A stretch of 38,238 nucleotides of DNA from Sphingomonadales bacterium (GTDB lineage: Bacteria; Pseudomonadota; Alphaproteobacteria; Sphingomonadales; Sphingomonadaceae): the NCBI GenBank assembly GCA_028871475.1, contig JAGWMZ010000034.1:1-38238 (forward strand). Direction: 5' to 3'. The notes beneath the pieces were generated by a model. It was given only the letters and a program-made list of their open reading frames with translations, was not told the DNA's origin and did no database searches. Shown piece after piece: positions 25,338 to 33,673 of this stretch; position 1 is the first letter of the stretch, and every line of letters begins with the position of its first letter. Made by a program: the position numbers and the translations under genes.

Positions 25338-27673
25338 GCGGGGGCGAACCGGCCTTCGGGGGCGCCGGCCATGAGCCCGAGCCCGAGCCCGAGGTGGTGG
25401 TGCGGTTTCCCGCAACGCCCAACCAGCACCTGCTGTGGCGTGAAATGGACTTTCCCCGGTCGAGCGGGGCGCTCAATGCCACGTTCCGCCGGCGTCTTGA
25501 GGGAAGCATCTCGGACAAGGCGGTGACCCAGGCGATCAATCAGCTGGTCGAGCGGCATGAGATCCTGCGCACCCGTTTTCGCATGGGCGCCGAGGGGCAA
25601 TTGGAGCAGCAGGTGCTGCGGCAGATCGTCATCAAGCCCAGTCTGGTCGATCTGCGCCCCTTGCCTTCGCCCCGGCGGGAGGAAGAGCTGGAGCGGCTGG
25701 GCGCGGCGGATGCGCGTGAACCTTTTGACGTGGCGGGCGATGGCCCCGGCGTGCCGCTGTTCCGCGTGCTGCTGGTCCGTCTGGCGCAGGATGTGGCCTA
25801 TGTGCATTTCACCTTCCACCAGCTGATTGTCGATGGCTGGTCGATCGAACAGCTCGAAGAGGAGTTCGCGCGCCTTGCCGTTGCTGTCGACAGCGGCGTG
25901 CCTGCCGATCTGGCGCCGGCTGACATGCAGTTCGGCGATTATGCGATGTGGCAGCGCGACGTTCTGGCCAGTGGCGCGCTCGACGGCGAGCGGGATTATT
26001 GGCGCAGGCAGCTTTCCGGGCTGACCCGTTTCGAGGTCGCCCCGGACCGGCCCGGCCCGCGCCGGGACAGCGATGGCCAGATCCGCTCGATCCTGCTCCC
26101 GCGCGCGCTTTCCGATGCGTTCGAGGCGCTGGCGCGGGCGAACAGCCATACGCTGTTTTCGCTGGCCACGGCGGCGGCTGCGGCGGCGCTGCATCTCTTT
26201 ACCGGCAGGGGCGAGGTGGTGGTGGGCACGCAGACCGCCGGTCGCGAGGACCCCGATTCAGAGCGCATCGTCGGTTCGCTGATCAACACGGTGGTGCTGC
26301 GCCTGCCCGTGCGGGAGGGGGAAGGCTTTCTCGCCTTTGCCGGCCGCGTGCGGGCCATCACCAGCGAGGCGATGGACAACAGGTTGCTGCCCTTTGCCGA
26401 GGTCATCGGCCTTGCAGGCGAGGAATTGAGCGCACATCGCTCGCCGCTCTACAGCGTCAATCTGGTGGTGCAGCGCAGCTATATCAAAAGTGGCCGGACC
26501 GCCGACAAGGATTTTGGTGCTTTCCGCATGATCTCGGCCACGGGGGCGTCGACTGGCTCCTTCTGGGACTTGAGCCTCTTCATGGTGGGGCGTGAGGAAG
26601 GCTGGCGCCTGTCTTGCGAAGGTGCGGATGCACTCTATGACACTGCTACGGTCGATGCCTTGCTATCGGTCTGGCGCAAGGTGATCGAAGCCGCGGTGGC
26701 GCGGCCGGAGCAGGCGCTGGTCGATATCCTTGCGCCCGATCAGGAAAACCGCGCGCGCCCCGAGCCACGCGTGCCCCCCCCGTCTGCCCGCTACAAGGCG
26801 GAGACGCAGATGACCGCCAGTGTCCGCAACCCCCGGCTGGAAGCAATCAGGGAGCGGATCATTGCATTGCAGCCCAAGGGCGACAAGATGCCGGTCATCG
26901 CCATCAACAATGCTTCGGTACTTTATCCGGTGGCGCGGGCGATTGGTAAGGACCATCCCTTTTTCGATCTGCCTTTTTGCCCTCCCCAGCGTATGGCGCT
27001 GCCCAAACGACATTTTCGCGATCATGCCCGCGATGCTGTCGAGATGATCCGCCTCGTGCAGCCGCATGGGCCCTATGTGCTTTTCGGCTTCTGCCTGTAC
27101 GGCGCGGTGGCTATCGAGGCAGCGCGCCTTTTGCGCGCTGATGGCGAGGACGTGCCGCTGGTCATTCTCAACGACACCTATCGTCCCGGCTTTCGCGAGC
27201 GGATGCCTTTTCTCGACCGCCAAATCCGCAAGTGGGTGGTGCGTGTCGAGACGTTTCGCGCCCTGCATCAGCGGGTGAGGTCAGGCGAATTGACCGTGGC
27301 CCAGTGGATCGACAATTATCGCATTCTGCGCGCGCTGCGCGTCACGCGGTTGATGCACCGTTTGGGCCTGGGTCCGGCTGGGGAGGTGCGCGACGCGCTG
27401 CAGGACAACAACCGCTGGTTCGCCGAGGAGGTCTTGTTTCCCAGCCAGGCGGAGATGAACTTCGAGTCCTACCCCGGCGACGTCCTGCTTTTCCGCAGCA
27501 TGGAGATGAAATCCAGCCGCCTGTTCCCGCGCGATTTCGGCTGGAGCGGCCATGTCGGCGGCCAGTTGTCCATCATCGATGTGCCCGGCACCCATGACAC
27601 GATCTTCCGGTCCGAGGGCGCGGCGGTGATCGGTCCGGCCATTCGCGCCGCGCTCGAGGGTTTGGGGTTCTGA
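25334..27673 (+). CDS. NRPS termination protein: atypical C domain plus thioesterase
   Basis: 779 residues, GTG start overlapping the previous stop (GTGA). Residues about 20-470 form a condensation-type domain, but the HHxxxDG motif reads HQLIVDG (His162, Gln163, Asp167): the second, catalytic His is Gln. Other family features (ERHEILRTRF, RDYWRRQLSG, ETAGREDP-like VVGTQTAGRED) are present. Residues about 490-779 are an alpha/beta-hydrolase thioesterase with nucleophile motif GFCLYG, so Cys587 replaces Ser, Asp614 (27 residues on, the SrfA-TE spacing) and His754 in PGTHDT. No adenylation or carrier domain is present. The protein should receive the chain from PCP Ser2662 and release it by hydrolysis, cyclisation or transfer; the C domain is either inactive, structural, or used in an unusual way. 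Confidence 0.88.
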   Translation: MSGGEPAFGGAGHEPEPEPEVVVRFPATPNQHLLWREMDFPRSSGALNATFRRRLEGSISDKAVTQAINQLVERHEILRTRFRMGAEGQLEQQVLRQIVIKPSLVDLRPLPSPRREEELERLGAADAREPFDVAGDGPGVPLFRVLLVRLAQDVAYVHFTFHQLIVDGWSIEQLEEEFARLAVAVDSGVPADLAPADMQFGDYAMWQRDVLASGALDGERDYWRRQLSGLTRFEVAPDRPGPRRDSDGQIRSILLPRALSDAFEALARANSHTLFSLATAAAAAALHLFTGRGEVVVGTQTAGREDPDSERIVGSLINTVVLRLPVREGEGFLAFAGRVRAITSEAMDNRLLPFAEVIGLAGEELSAHRSPLYSVNLVVQRSYIKSGRTADKDFGAFRMISATGASTGSFWDLSLFMVGREEGWRLSCEGADALYDTATVDALLSVWRKVIEAAVARPEQALVDILAPDQENRARPEPRVPPPSARYKAETQMTASVRNPRLEAIRERIIALQPKGDKMPVIAINNASVLYPVARAIGKDHPFFDLPFCPPQRMALPKRHFRDHARDAVEMIRLVQPHGPYVLFGFCLYGAVAIEAARLLRADGEDVPLVILNDTYRPGFRERMPFLDRQIRKWVVRVETFRALHQRVRSGELTVAQWIDNYRILRALRVTRLMHRLGLGPAGEVRDALQDNNRWFAEEVLFPSQAEMNFESYPGDVLLFRSMEMKSSRLFPRDFGWSGHVGGQLSIIDVPGTHDTIFRSEGAAVIGPAIRAALEGLGF

Positions 27674-27674
27674 C

Positions 27675-28763
27675 ATGCGGCTGGCGCGCGCCGCAGTGGT
27701 TCTTGGTGCCGTGATCCTGATGGGATGCACTGCGGCAGCCTATGCCACCATCCGCCGTGAGCGCGCCGCTCAGACCGGCCCATGGCATGTGGATGTCTCG
27801 CGGCGGACCTTGCGCACGCCTGATGGCCCCGTTTCCGTACTGGTCTGGCAGCCGCGCGAGGCGCCGGGCGCGCGCCCGCTCATCCTCTTCGCCTCGGGCT
27901 GGGGGGAGCGCGTCGATCCTGGCTCGCGGCAACTGGCCGATCTGGCCAGCCATGGCTATGTGGTGGTCGGCTTCGATGACGTCGCCTTCGATCCGGCCAG
28001 GCCGCATGAAAGCGCGCAGGATATCGACGCCCGTCACGCGCCCTATGCCTATGACACGCCCGCCGCCTATGCCGCCACTTTCAAGCCGGCGGGCCGGAAA
28101 GTGGCGATGGCTGCGCGCAAGGGCAAAGCTGTGCTGGACGCGGCGCTGGTCGCGCCCGATCTGGCGGCGCGGATCGACGCCGCGCGGATCGGTTTTCTCG
28201 GCTTTTCCTTTGGCGGCGCCACCGGGGTGGAGCAGTCGCTCTCGGACGCGCGGATCAGGGCGGTCGTCAATCTCGACGGCTGGCTCTTTGGCGAGGCGAC
28301 CCATGTGCCGATCGACAGGCCCTATCTGCTCTTTTACATCGACGATGACTTTCCGCCGGACCGCTGGCTGGCTTCGGACGATCCGGCCGAGCGGGCGCTG
28401 GCGCTGGGCTGTGCCTTTGACCGATCGCTTCATCGCAGCCTGCTTGGCCGGGCGGATTTCTTCTGGCTGCATGCGCGTCATGTAACGCATGAGGAACTCG
28501 CCGGCGCCGCGCCGTCCTGGCAGTGGCGGCGCCCCTTTGCCGCCTTTGGTGAGGAACGCGCGGCCTTGCGGCAGCGACAGTTGGTGCATACCGCCATCAT
28601 CCGGGCATTTTTCGACCGCTATCTTCTGGGCCATGCGACCGCCTTTCCCCCTGCGGATCTGGGCCATGCCGGCGATGTCATGACGATATCCGACCCCGCG
28701 CGGGCGGCGGCGATGCCGGAGCGTAGCGGCGCGCAAGCCACTGAATTGTCGGTGGCACGGTAA
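27675..28763 (+). CDS. Lipoprotein alpha/beta hydrolase, PAF-acetylhydrolase/dienelactone-hydrolase-like
   Basis: 362 residues with an N-terminal lipobox (VILMGC, Cys18), so probably a lipid-anchored periplasmic enzyme. The alpha/beta-hydrolase fold shows ARPLILFASGWG (oxyanion strand), the nucleophile elbow GFSFGG (Ser178) and NLDGWLFG (Asp201). The 23-residue Ser-Asp spacing and the elbow are those of PAF-acetylhydrolase-like enzymes; a His in RHVTHEE could complete the triad. It starts one base after the thioesterase stop, so it belongs to the peptide operon. It could deacylate or process the released product, or act on an ester in the EPS; neither is shown by the sequence. Confidence 0.78.
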   Translation: MRLARAAVVLGAVILMGCTAAAYATIRRERAAQTGPWHVDVSRRTLRTPDGPVSVLVWQPREAPGARPLILFASGWGERVDPGSRQLADLASHGYVVVGFDDVAFDPARPHESAQDIDARHAPYAYDTPAAYAATFKPAGRKVAMAARKGKAVLDAALVAPDLAARIDAARIGFLGFSFGGATGVEQSLSDARIRAVVNLDGWLFGEATHVPIDRPYLLFYIDDDFPPDRWLASDDPAERALALGCAFDRSLHRSLLGRADFFWLHARHVTHEELAGAAPSWQWRRPFAAFGEERAALRQRQLVHTAIIRAFFDRYLLGHATAFPPADLGHAGDVMTISDPARAAAMPERSGAQATELSVAR

Positions 28764-28778
28764 GAAGGACGAGGAGAG

Positions 28779-29765
28779 ATGAGCGACATGACCTTCCCGA
28801 AGGCCATCGATGCCCTGAAACACCCCCCGACGTCGCCGCAGGACAGTGCGCAGCGCCTGATCGCCCCTTCGGACGCGCCGCAATTTGCCGCGCTGGGCCG
28901 ACAGCCTTTCGCCTTTCGCCATGCGCTTCACAGCAATCCGCTCTTCACGCTGGAAGCCATCAGGGCGCTGGCCGGCCGGCTGCCCGATCATACCGAGTTC
29001 AAAGCCTGGCAGAACGGGCGGATCAAGGTGGAAGACGGCTGGGCAACGCGCGAGGACGCCTGGCTGCCCTTTGACGAAACCCTGGCCAACATTGCCGAGA
29101 CCAACAGTGTGGTTGTCCTCAAACATGTGGAGCAGGACGAGGTCTTTGGCCCTGTTCTGCAGCAATTGCTGGGTGAAGTCTTTGCCGGCGCGCCGGAAGC
29201 CTTCCGCGAGGATGTCGTGCTGGGCGAATGCCTGGTCTTCGTGAATTCACCTGGGCGCCTGTCGCCCTATCATTTCGATCTGGAGCCCAGTTTCCTGCTT
29301 CAGATATCCGGCGAGAAGACGGTTCACGCCCTGCCGGGTGGCGATCGCACAATTGTCTGCCAGCGCGAAATGGAAAACTACTGCGGCGGGGGCGATTTCA
29401 GCGCGGGGATCTACAAGCCGGAACTGCAACAGATGGAAAAGGTGATGACGCTCAATTCGGGCGACGGCGCCTATTTCCCCAGCACCGGCCCGCATTGGGT
29501 GCAGAATGGCGATACGGTCTCGATCTCGGTCAATGTGAATTTTGACATCAGGTCGATGCACCATCGCCTGCGCCATGTGCATGGGTTCAATCATCGCATG
29601 CGTCGCTGGGGGCTGGCCCCGGCCGAGCCGGGAACCACGCCGATGATGGACGATCTCAAGGCGCGGATCTGGGCCAATGCGATGAGGATCAAGCGCCTCA
29701 TCCGCAACCGGATGAATGGCCCGCGTCCGAGCGATCATTATCCGGTCTGGTCACCGCCGCGCTGA
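28779..29765 (+). CDS. JmjC/cupin-type Fe(II)/2-oxoglutarate oxygenase
   Basis: 328 residues. The cupin core SPYHFDLEPSFLLQISGEKT holds the first iron ligands His165 and Asp167 (HxD), and GPHWVQNGDTVSIS holds His239, the distal ligand, giving a full 2-His-1-carboxylate facial triad. This layout fits cupin-like JmjC (cupin_8) dioxygenases, which hydroxylate amino acids, peptides or small molecules. It ends the NRPS/PKS operon, 15 bases after the hydrolase, with a GAGGAG ribosome site close to the first ATG; a second ATG three codons in is better spaced. Beta-hydroxylation of a carrier-bound or released amino acid is the likely role. No signal peptide, so it acts in the cytosol. It converges with the wzy-like gene at 8 bases. 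Confidence 0.8.
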   Translation: MSDMTFPKAIDALKHPPTSPQDSAQRLIAPSDAPQFAALGRQPFAFRHALHSNPLFTLEAIRALAGRLPDHTEFKAWQNGRIKVEDGWATREDAWLPFDETLANIAETNSVVVLKHVEQDEVFGPVLQQLLGEVFAGAPEAFREDVVLGECLVFVNSPGRLSPYHFDLEPSFLLQISGEKTVHALPGGDRTIVCQREMENYCGGGDFSAGIYKPELQQMEKVMTLNSGDGAYFPSTGPHWVQNGDTVSISVNVNFDIRSMHHRLRHVHGFNHRMRRWGLAPAEPGTTPMMDDLKARIWANAMRIKRLIRNRMNGPRPSDHYPVWSPPR

Positions 29766-29773
29766 CGGCGCGG

Positions 29774-31222
29774 TCAGGCCGTTGCCTGCGCCCGCAGCGG
29801 GCCATCCGTGGCGGCGGCAGGTGCTGCGTTGCGCATCGTGCCGCTGCGCGCCCCCGCCATTTGCCGCAATGCCACCGCAGCCCCGGCAAACAGCGCAAAA
29901 TTGGCGCCAAGATCGGCGCTGGGGGCGATCAGCGAAGGGGGGATCAGGCATAGCAGGGCGGCGGTGGCAAAGCTGCCACCGATGGTCAGGGCAAGCTCAT
30001 CGCTGACCCCGAAGGTGGAATGGCGGGTGGGCTGGAAGACCGTGTAGAGATAGGCGAGAATGGCCGCGCTGCCCGCTATGCCGGTGGAGCCCAGAATGGC
30101 GGTCAGCAGGCTGGATGAACGGAAACTGCCCGGGCCGATGCCAAGGCCGAGCGAGGTCTTGAACGCCGTCAGCCCCTGCGTGGCCCAGAACAGGCGCTGC
30201 TGGCCGGAGTCGGAAGAGGATTTGTCCAGCGTCATGTGCAGGACGATCTCGGTCGCGGTCGAGAGCAGGTGGGGCACCACGAGGAAGGCGCAGGCTGATA
30301 CCGCAACGCCGCCCAGCATGATCAGCACCAGTTGCCGCACGCGCCGCATCTCGGCCATATGGGGCAGCGCCATGGCCCGCAGCGCGAAGAACGCCAGATA
30401 GAGAGCCAGCGCGATATAGGCGGTGGAGGAGGTGCTGAGCAGCAGGATCGCCGCCAGGGCCAGCGCCACGCCGCCCGTGGCGCGGGGGCGGATCGAGCGA
30501 TACCACAGCTCGGCATTCAGCGTGAAATAGGCAAAGGCAAAATCGGCATAGGACGAGCTCTCGGGGAAAAGGCCCCTGATGCGCACGAATTCACCCACCG
30601 ACTGGTTGAGCTGGGCATAGCTGCCATTGCGGAACAGTTCGAAAAAGGCATCGACCGGCGTGCCGACGGCCAGCGCGGTGGCCAGCCCCAGCACCACATG
30701 CAGCCAGCCCACCACGATGGCCGCGGTGATCAGCGTGGCCACGCCCCCGCGCAGGCGGCAGACGAGATAGGAGCCGATCGCGATCGCCATGGTGCCCAGC
30801 ATATAGACGCTGGTGGTGATGTTCTGGGTGGTGGGGGCCAGCGGGGCGGTATCGAAGAGGTTGCGCGCATCATCGAACCGCATCGGCGCCACGTCGATCC
30901 GGTGGGCGAAGAGGCGCGGGGCGATAAAGGCCATCGCCACGCCATAGAGCGAATAGAGCACGAGCCAGCGGTTGGCGCGGATCGCCTCGGGCAGCAGACC
31001 CATGAAGCCGCCACGCGGCGCCAGAATGCGCAGGTAAACGATCAGGCAGGCGAACTGGATCGGCGGAATCGAGGAACCGCCCAGCGCCGGCAGGACGATC
31101 GCCGCGCTGCCGCTGAACAGGCCTGACAGAATCAGGAAAAAAATGGCGTGCCGCAGCGACCCGCTGAAAAAGATAATCGCCCCGATCGCCAACTGGATCA
31201 GGCCGATGAAGGTAAATTGCAT
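29774..31222 (-). CDS. Wzy-type O-antigen polymerase/ligase-like membrane protein
   Basis: About 482 residues with roughly ten to twelve hydrophobic helices and a large periplasmic loop in the C-terminal half, the layout of the Wzy/WaaL (O-antigen ligase-like) family. ESSSYADFAFAYFTLNAELW and the loop region LGIGPGSFRSSSLL (the polymerase-typical GxG...S/H element) support this. It would polymerise EPS repeat units on the periplasmic face after Wzx flipping. I chose ATG 31222 because an ideal GAGGTGA ribosome site lies 6 bases upstream; the frame opens at 31258. It is separated from the rest of the EPS genes by the whole NRPS/PKS operon, to which it is convergent. Confidence 0.85.
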   Translation of the reverse strand: MQFTFIGLIQLAIGAIIFFSGSLRHAIFFLILSGLFSGSAAIVLPALGGSSIPPIQFACLIVYLRILAPRGGFMGLLPEAIRANRWLVLYSLYGVAMAFIAPRLFAHRIDVAPMRFDDARNLFDTAPLAPTTQNITTSVYMLGTMAIAIGSYLVCRLRGGVATLITAAIVVGWLHVVLGLATALAVGTPVDAFFELFRNGSYAQLNQSVGEFVRIRGLFPESSSYADFAFAYFTLNAELWYRSIRPRATGGVALALAAILLLSTSSTAYIALALYLAFFALRAMALPHMAEMRRVRQLVLIMLGGVAVSACAFLVVPHLLSTATEIVLHMTLDKSSSDSGQQRLFWATQGLTAFKTSLGLGIGPGSFRSSSLLTAILGSTGIAGSAAILAYLYTVFQPTRHSTFGVSDELALTIGGSFATAALLCLIPPSLIAPSADLGANFALFAGAAVALRQMAGARSGTMRNAAPAAATDGPLRAQATA

Positions 31223-31459
31223 CGTGTCACCTCGCGCCGCGAAACGGTTGCCTTCCATCGCCCTGGTAAGACATGGAAAGACCCTTTCGACAGGGCGACA
31301 GCGTTCCGCAGTTTGCCTTTCGGCTCAACCGGGCATTGGATGTAGGCGGCGTACTGACCAAAAGGGGTAGGGTTGATTGCCTGCCCTCGGGCGCGCGTTC
31401 CAAAGCCGGTTTGTCCGCCCATTCATCGGGACGCGAGGACATGTTTTTGGTGAAGGGAG
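31223..31459. other. Gap between Wzy gene and tRNA fragment
   Basis: About 237 bases, presumably the wzy-like promoter region reading leftward and the former downstream flank of the tRNA-Lys gene. Short frames exist but none looks like a protein. I see no clear promoter pair. Confidence 0.35.
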
Positions 31460-31504
31460 TGGTGAGCCCTGCTGGATTCGAACCAGCGACCTACTGATTA
31501 AAAG
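31460..31504 (-). tRNA. 3' fragment of tRNA-Lys(UUU), attachment site
   Basis: On the reverse strand the sequence runs from the anticodon loop (CTTTTAA, 31504-31498) through TCAGT, variable loop AGGTC, a perfect T arm (GCTGG-TTCGAAT-CCAGC) and acceptor strand AGGGCTC to discriminator A and CCA at 31460. The 5' half (acceptor, D arm, anticodon 5' strand) is absent; bases beyond 31504 do not pair. This is the classic footprint of tyrosine-integrase insertion into a tRNA gene, with the host on the CCA side (left) and the island on the right. Confidence 0.85.
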
Positions 31505-31819
31505 CTGGCCATAAGCTCTTGTTATATCGACGCAAATCGTCTCGAATCGTTCTCTCGGGGTCACAAAACCGCGATCTTCGACGTTGCATATCGTTGCATG
31601 CTTTCTCGTTCTAAAGCAAGCAATTGCATGCGTCTGATACCCCTCTGTGACCCCGCCTTCGCTCTGTAACCAAGTATGTTGCGATTTTTAACCAATCCGT
31701 CCGCAACATGCTATAATCATATGGCTCCCGACCTCACGCATGACACGCCACAGCGTCTGCACACCGCAAAAGCCGCCAATCGTGGAGTGTGAGGTTTTCG
31801 AACCTGCGCGCCCCTACAA
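31505..31819. repeat. Island end with repeated motifs next to the att site
   Basis: No gene is supported here. There is a 10-bp perfect inverted repeat, CGGGGTCACA (31556-31565) with TGTGACCCCG (31646-31655), and between its arms three copies of TTGCAT (31584, 31594, 31624). A TATAAT at about 31711 points away from the neighbouring gene. Integrase or excisionase arm sites are a reasonable guess because the att site is adjacent. Confidence 0.4.
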
Positions 31820-32647
31820 TCACGCCTGCGCCAGCGGCCCGTAGAACCAGCTGGCGGTGGTGCCGCCATCGATCAGGATGTCGCTGCCGGTGATGAACGC
31901 CCCCTCACGCCCCATCAGGAATGCACCGAGCGCACCGATTTCATCGGGCGTGCCAGCCCGGCCTGCGGGTGAGAGGGCCAGCATGCGACGATAGCCTTCG
32001 CCGCGCGGACCATTGAGTTCGTCATGTGCCAGCGGGGTGATGACGATGCCGGGGCTGATCGCGTTGATGCGCGCGCCGCGCGTTCCCCAACGCACGGCCT
32101 CGGCTCGCACACGCAGGCCATTGGCACGCTTTGACATCTGATAGGCATGCAGCGTGTCCGTGATTGCATCGCCCGCTAGCATGGGCAGCGCCAGCAAGTC
32201 ATCCGCAGGCGTGGTCGCCAGCAGGCGGTCCTGCTCTGCGGTCAGGGCGGCCATGCGGTGGCCCGATTGCGACGAGATCACAACGCCCGCACCACCCGGC
32301 GCGATCACCGCGCCAAATGCTTCGAGGACCAGTGCCGAGCCATAGAGATCGACCGCGAGGATCGTCGCCACCGGCGCCTGTGAGGGAGAGACGCCTGCAG
32401 AATGGATCACGCCCATCACCGCCCCAAGGGCTGCGGCCTGCGCCGCGAGGCTTTCGACCGGCGCGCGTGATGCGATGTCGACATGCGCCGCTGTCACCGC
32501 AAAGCCTGCCTCGCGAAAGGTTTGCGCGGCCTTTTCCGCTGCCTCGATCCGCACATCCGCGATCAGCACATGGCGCCCCGCGCTCACCCGCCGGGCGATC
32601 GCCTGCCCGATGGACCCGGCACCGATTAAGACCACCACCTCCTGCAT
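31820..32647 (-). CDS. SDR-family oxidoreductase
   Basis: 275-residue NAD(P)-dependent short-chain dehydrogenase/reductase. The Rossmann motif GAGSIGQAIA opens the protein, ISSQSGH gives the catalytic Ser region and YQMSKRAN the Tyr-xxx-Lys pair. The N-terminal variant (GAG rather than TGxxxGxG) and the loss of NNAG (here HSAG) place it in a divergent SDR subgroup. It is a clear paralogue of the broken SDR at 33674-34516 (shared LATTPADDLLALP, GARxNAISPGI and LIDGG blocks). It is the last of three leftward genes with 21-base gaps and has an AGGAG ribosome site. Substrate unknown; context with an aldo-keto reductase and LysR regulator suggests small-carbonyl metabolism or detoxification. Confidence 0.9.
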   Translation of the reverse strand: MQEVVVLIGAGSIGQAIARRVSAGRHVLIADVRIEAAEKAAQTFREAGFAVTAAHVDIASRAPVESLAAQAAALGAVMGVIHSAGVSPSQAPVATILAVDLYGSALVLEAFGAVIAPGGAGVVISSQSGHRMAALTAEQDRLLATTPADDLLALPMLAGDAITDTLHAYQMSKRANGLRVRAEAVRWGTRGARINAISPGIVITPLAHDELNGPRGEGYRRMLALSPAGRAGTPDEIGALGAFLMGREGAFITGSDILIDGGTTASWFYGPLAQA

Positions 32648-32668
32648 GTCCGCTGCTCCTTTTATGGC

Positions 32669-33652
32669 CTATCGCCCGACCCGGTTCGCCATGGCGGCGG
32701 GATAGCGTTCCCCCACAACCGCGATGGCATCCAGCGCGGCGCCAATTTCTGCAAGGTCGGCGGTCGTCAAAGTGACAGCCTGCGCGCCCAGATTCTCATT
32801 CAGCCGATGCGCCTTGGTGGTGCCGGGGATCGGCACAATCCACGGGCGCTGCGCCAGCAGCCAAGCGATGGTGATTTGTGCGGGTGTTGCCCCCTTGACC
32901 TGCGCAATCTGTGTCAACCGCGCCACCAGCGCGGTATTGGCCCTGCGGTTGGCTTCCTCAAAGCGCGGGACGATATTGCGGAAATCATTGGCGGTGAACT
33001 GGGTATCCGGCGTGATCGCTCCGGTCAGGAAACCCTTGCCCAGCGGGCTGAAGGGCACGAACCCAATGCCAAGTTCCTCGCAAAGCGGCAGGATCTCGGC
33101 CTCTGGCTGGCGCCACCACAGCGAATACTCACTTTGCAGCGCCGTGACCGGCTGCACCGCATGGGCGCGCCGGATTGACTCCGCCCCCGCCTCGGACAAG
33201 CCGAAATGTCCGACCTTACCCTCGGCAATCAGGTCGCGCACCGTGCCCGCGACATCTTCCATCGGAACCGCGGGGTCAACACGATGCTGATACAGCAGGT
33301 CGATGTGATCGGTCCGCAGGCGACGCAGCGCGGCTTCGGTCACCGCGCGGATGGTCGCGGGCCGACTGTCCAGGCCATCAGCGGTTTTGCCGTTGGGAAA
33401 GCCGAATTTGGTGGCGATCACCACCTTGTCGCGCCGGCCCGCCAGCGCCTTGCCCACCAATTCCTCATTGGCATGGGGGCCATAGGCTTCTGCAGTGTCG
33501 AAGAAGGTCACGCCGCTGTCCACCGCGCGGTGGATCAGGCTTATGCCATCGGCCTCGTCCACCGCCGGGCCATAGCCATAGCTCAGCCCCATGCAGCCAA
33601 AACCGATGGCCGAAACCTTGAGGCCACTGCGGCCAAGTTCACGTTGTTCCAT
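32669..33652 (-). CDS. Aldo/keto reductase
   Basis: 327-residue NADPH-dependent aldo/keto reductase with a (beta/alpha)8 barrel. The catalytic tetrad is visible: Asp and Tyr in FFDTAEAYG (about residues 51-59), Lys in KVVIATKFG (about 83) and His in LLYQHRVDP (about 122). IPGTTKAHRLNENLGA near the C-terminus is the cofactor phosphate-binding loop. Closest in style to the YajO/AKR13-type bacterial enzymes that reduce aldehydes. The start ATG 33652 has an AGGA ribosome site. It sits between two paralogous SDR genes in one operon, divergent from a LysR gene. Confidence 0.93.
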   Translation of the reverse strand: MEQRELGRSGLKVSAIGFGCMGLSYGYGPAVDEADGISLIHRAVDSGVTFFDTAEAYGPHANEELVGKALAGRRDKVVIATKFGFPNGKTADGLDSRPATIRAVTEAALRRLRTDHIDLLYQHRVDPAVPMEDVAGTVRDLIAEGKVGHFGLSEAGAESIRRAHAVQPVTALQSEYSLWWRQPEAEILPLCEELGIGFVPFSPLGKGFLTGAITPDTQFTANDFRNIVPRFEEANRRANTALVARLTQIAQVKGATPAQITIAWLLAQRPWIVPIPGTTKAHRLNENLGAQAVTLTTADLAEIGAALDAIAVVGERYPAAMANRVGR

Positions 33653-33673
33653 GGCTGTGTCCTTTCGTGTCGT

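Noticed and set aside
31273..31497. Small forward frame over the tRNA fragment
   Set aside because: It crosses the tRNA remnant, whose T arm explains the C-terminal residues; not a gene.
31700..31720. TATAAT with a weak TTAACC -35 at 18 bases
   Set aside because: It points rightward into the 3' end of a leftward gene with nothing to express.
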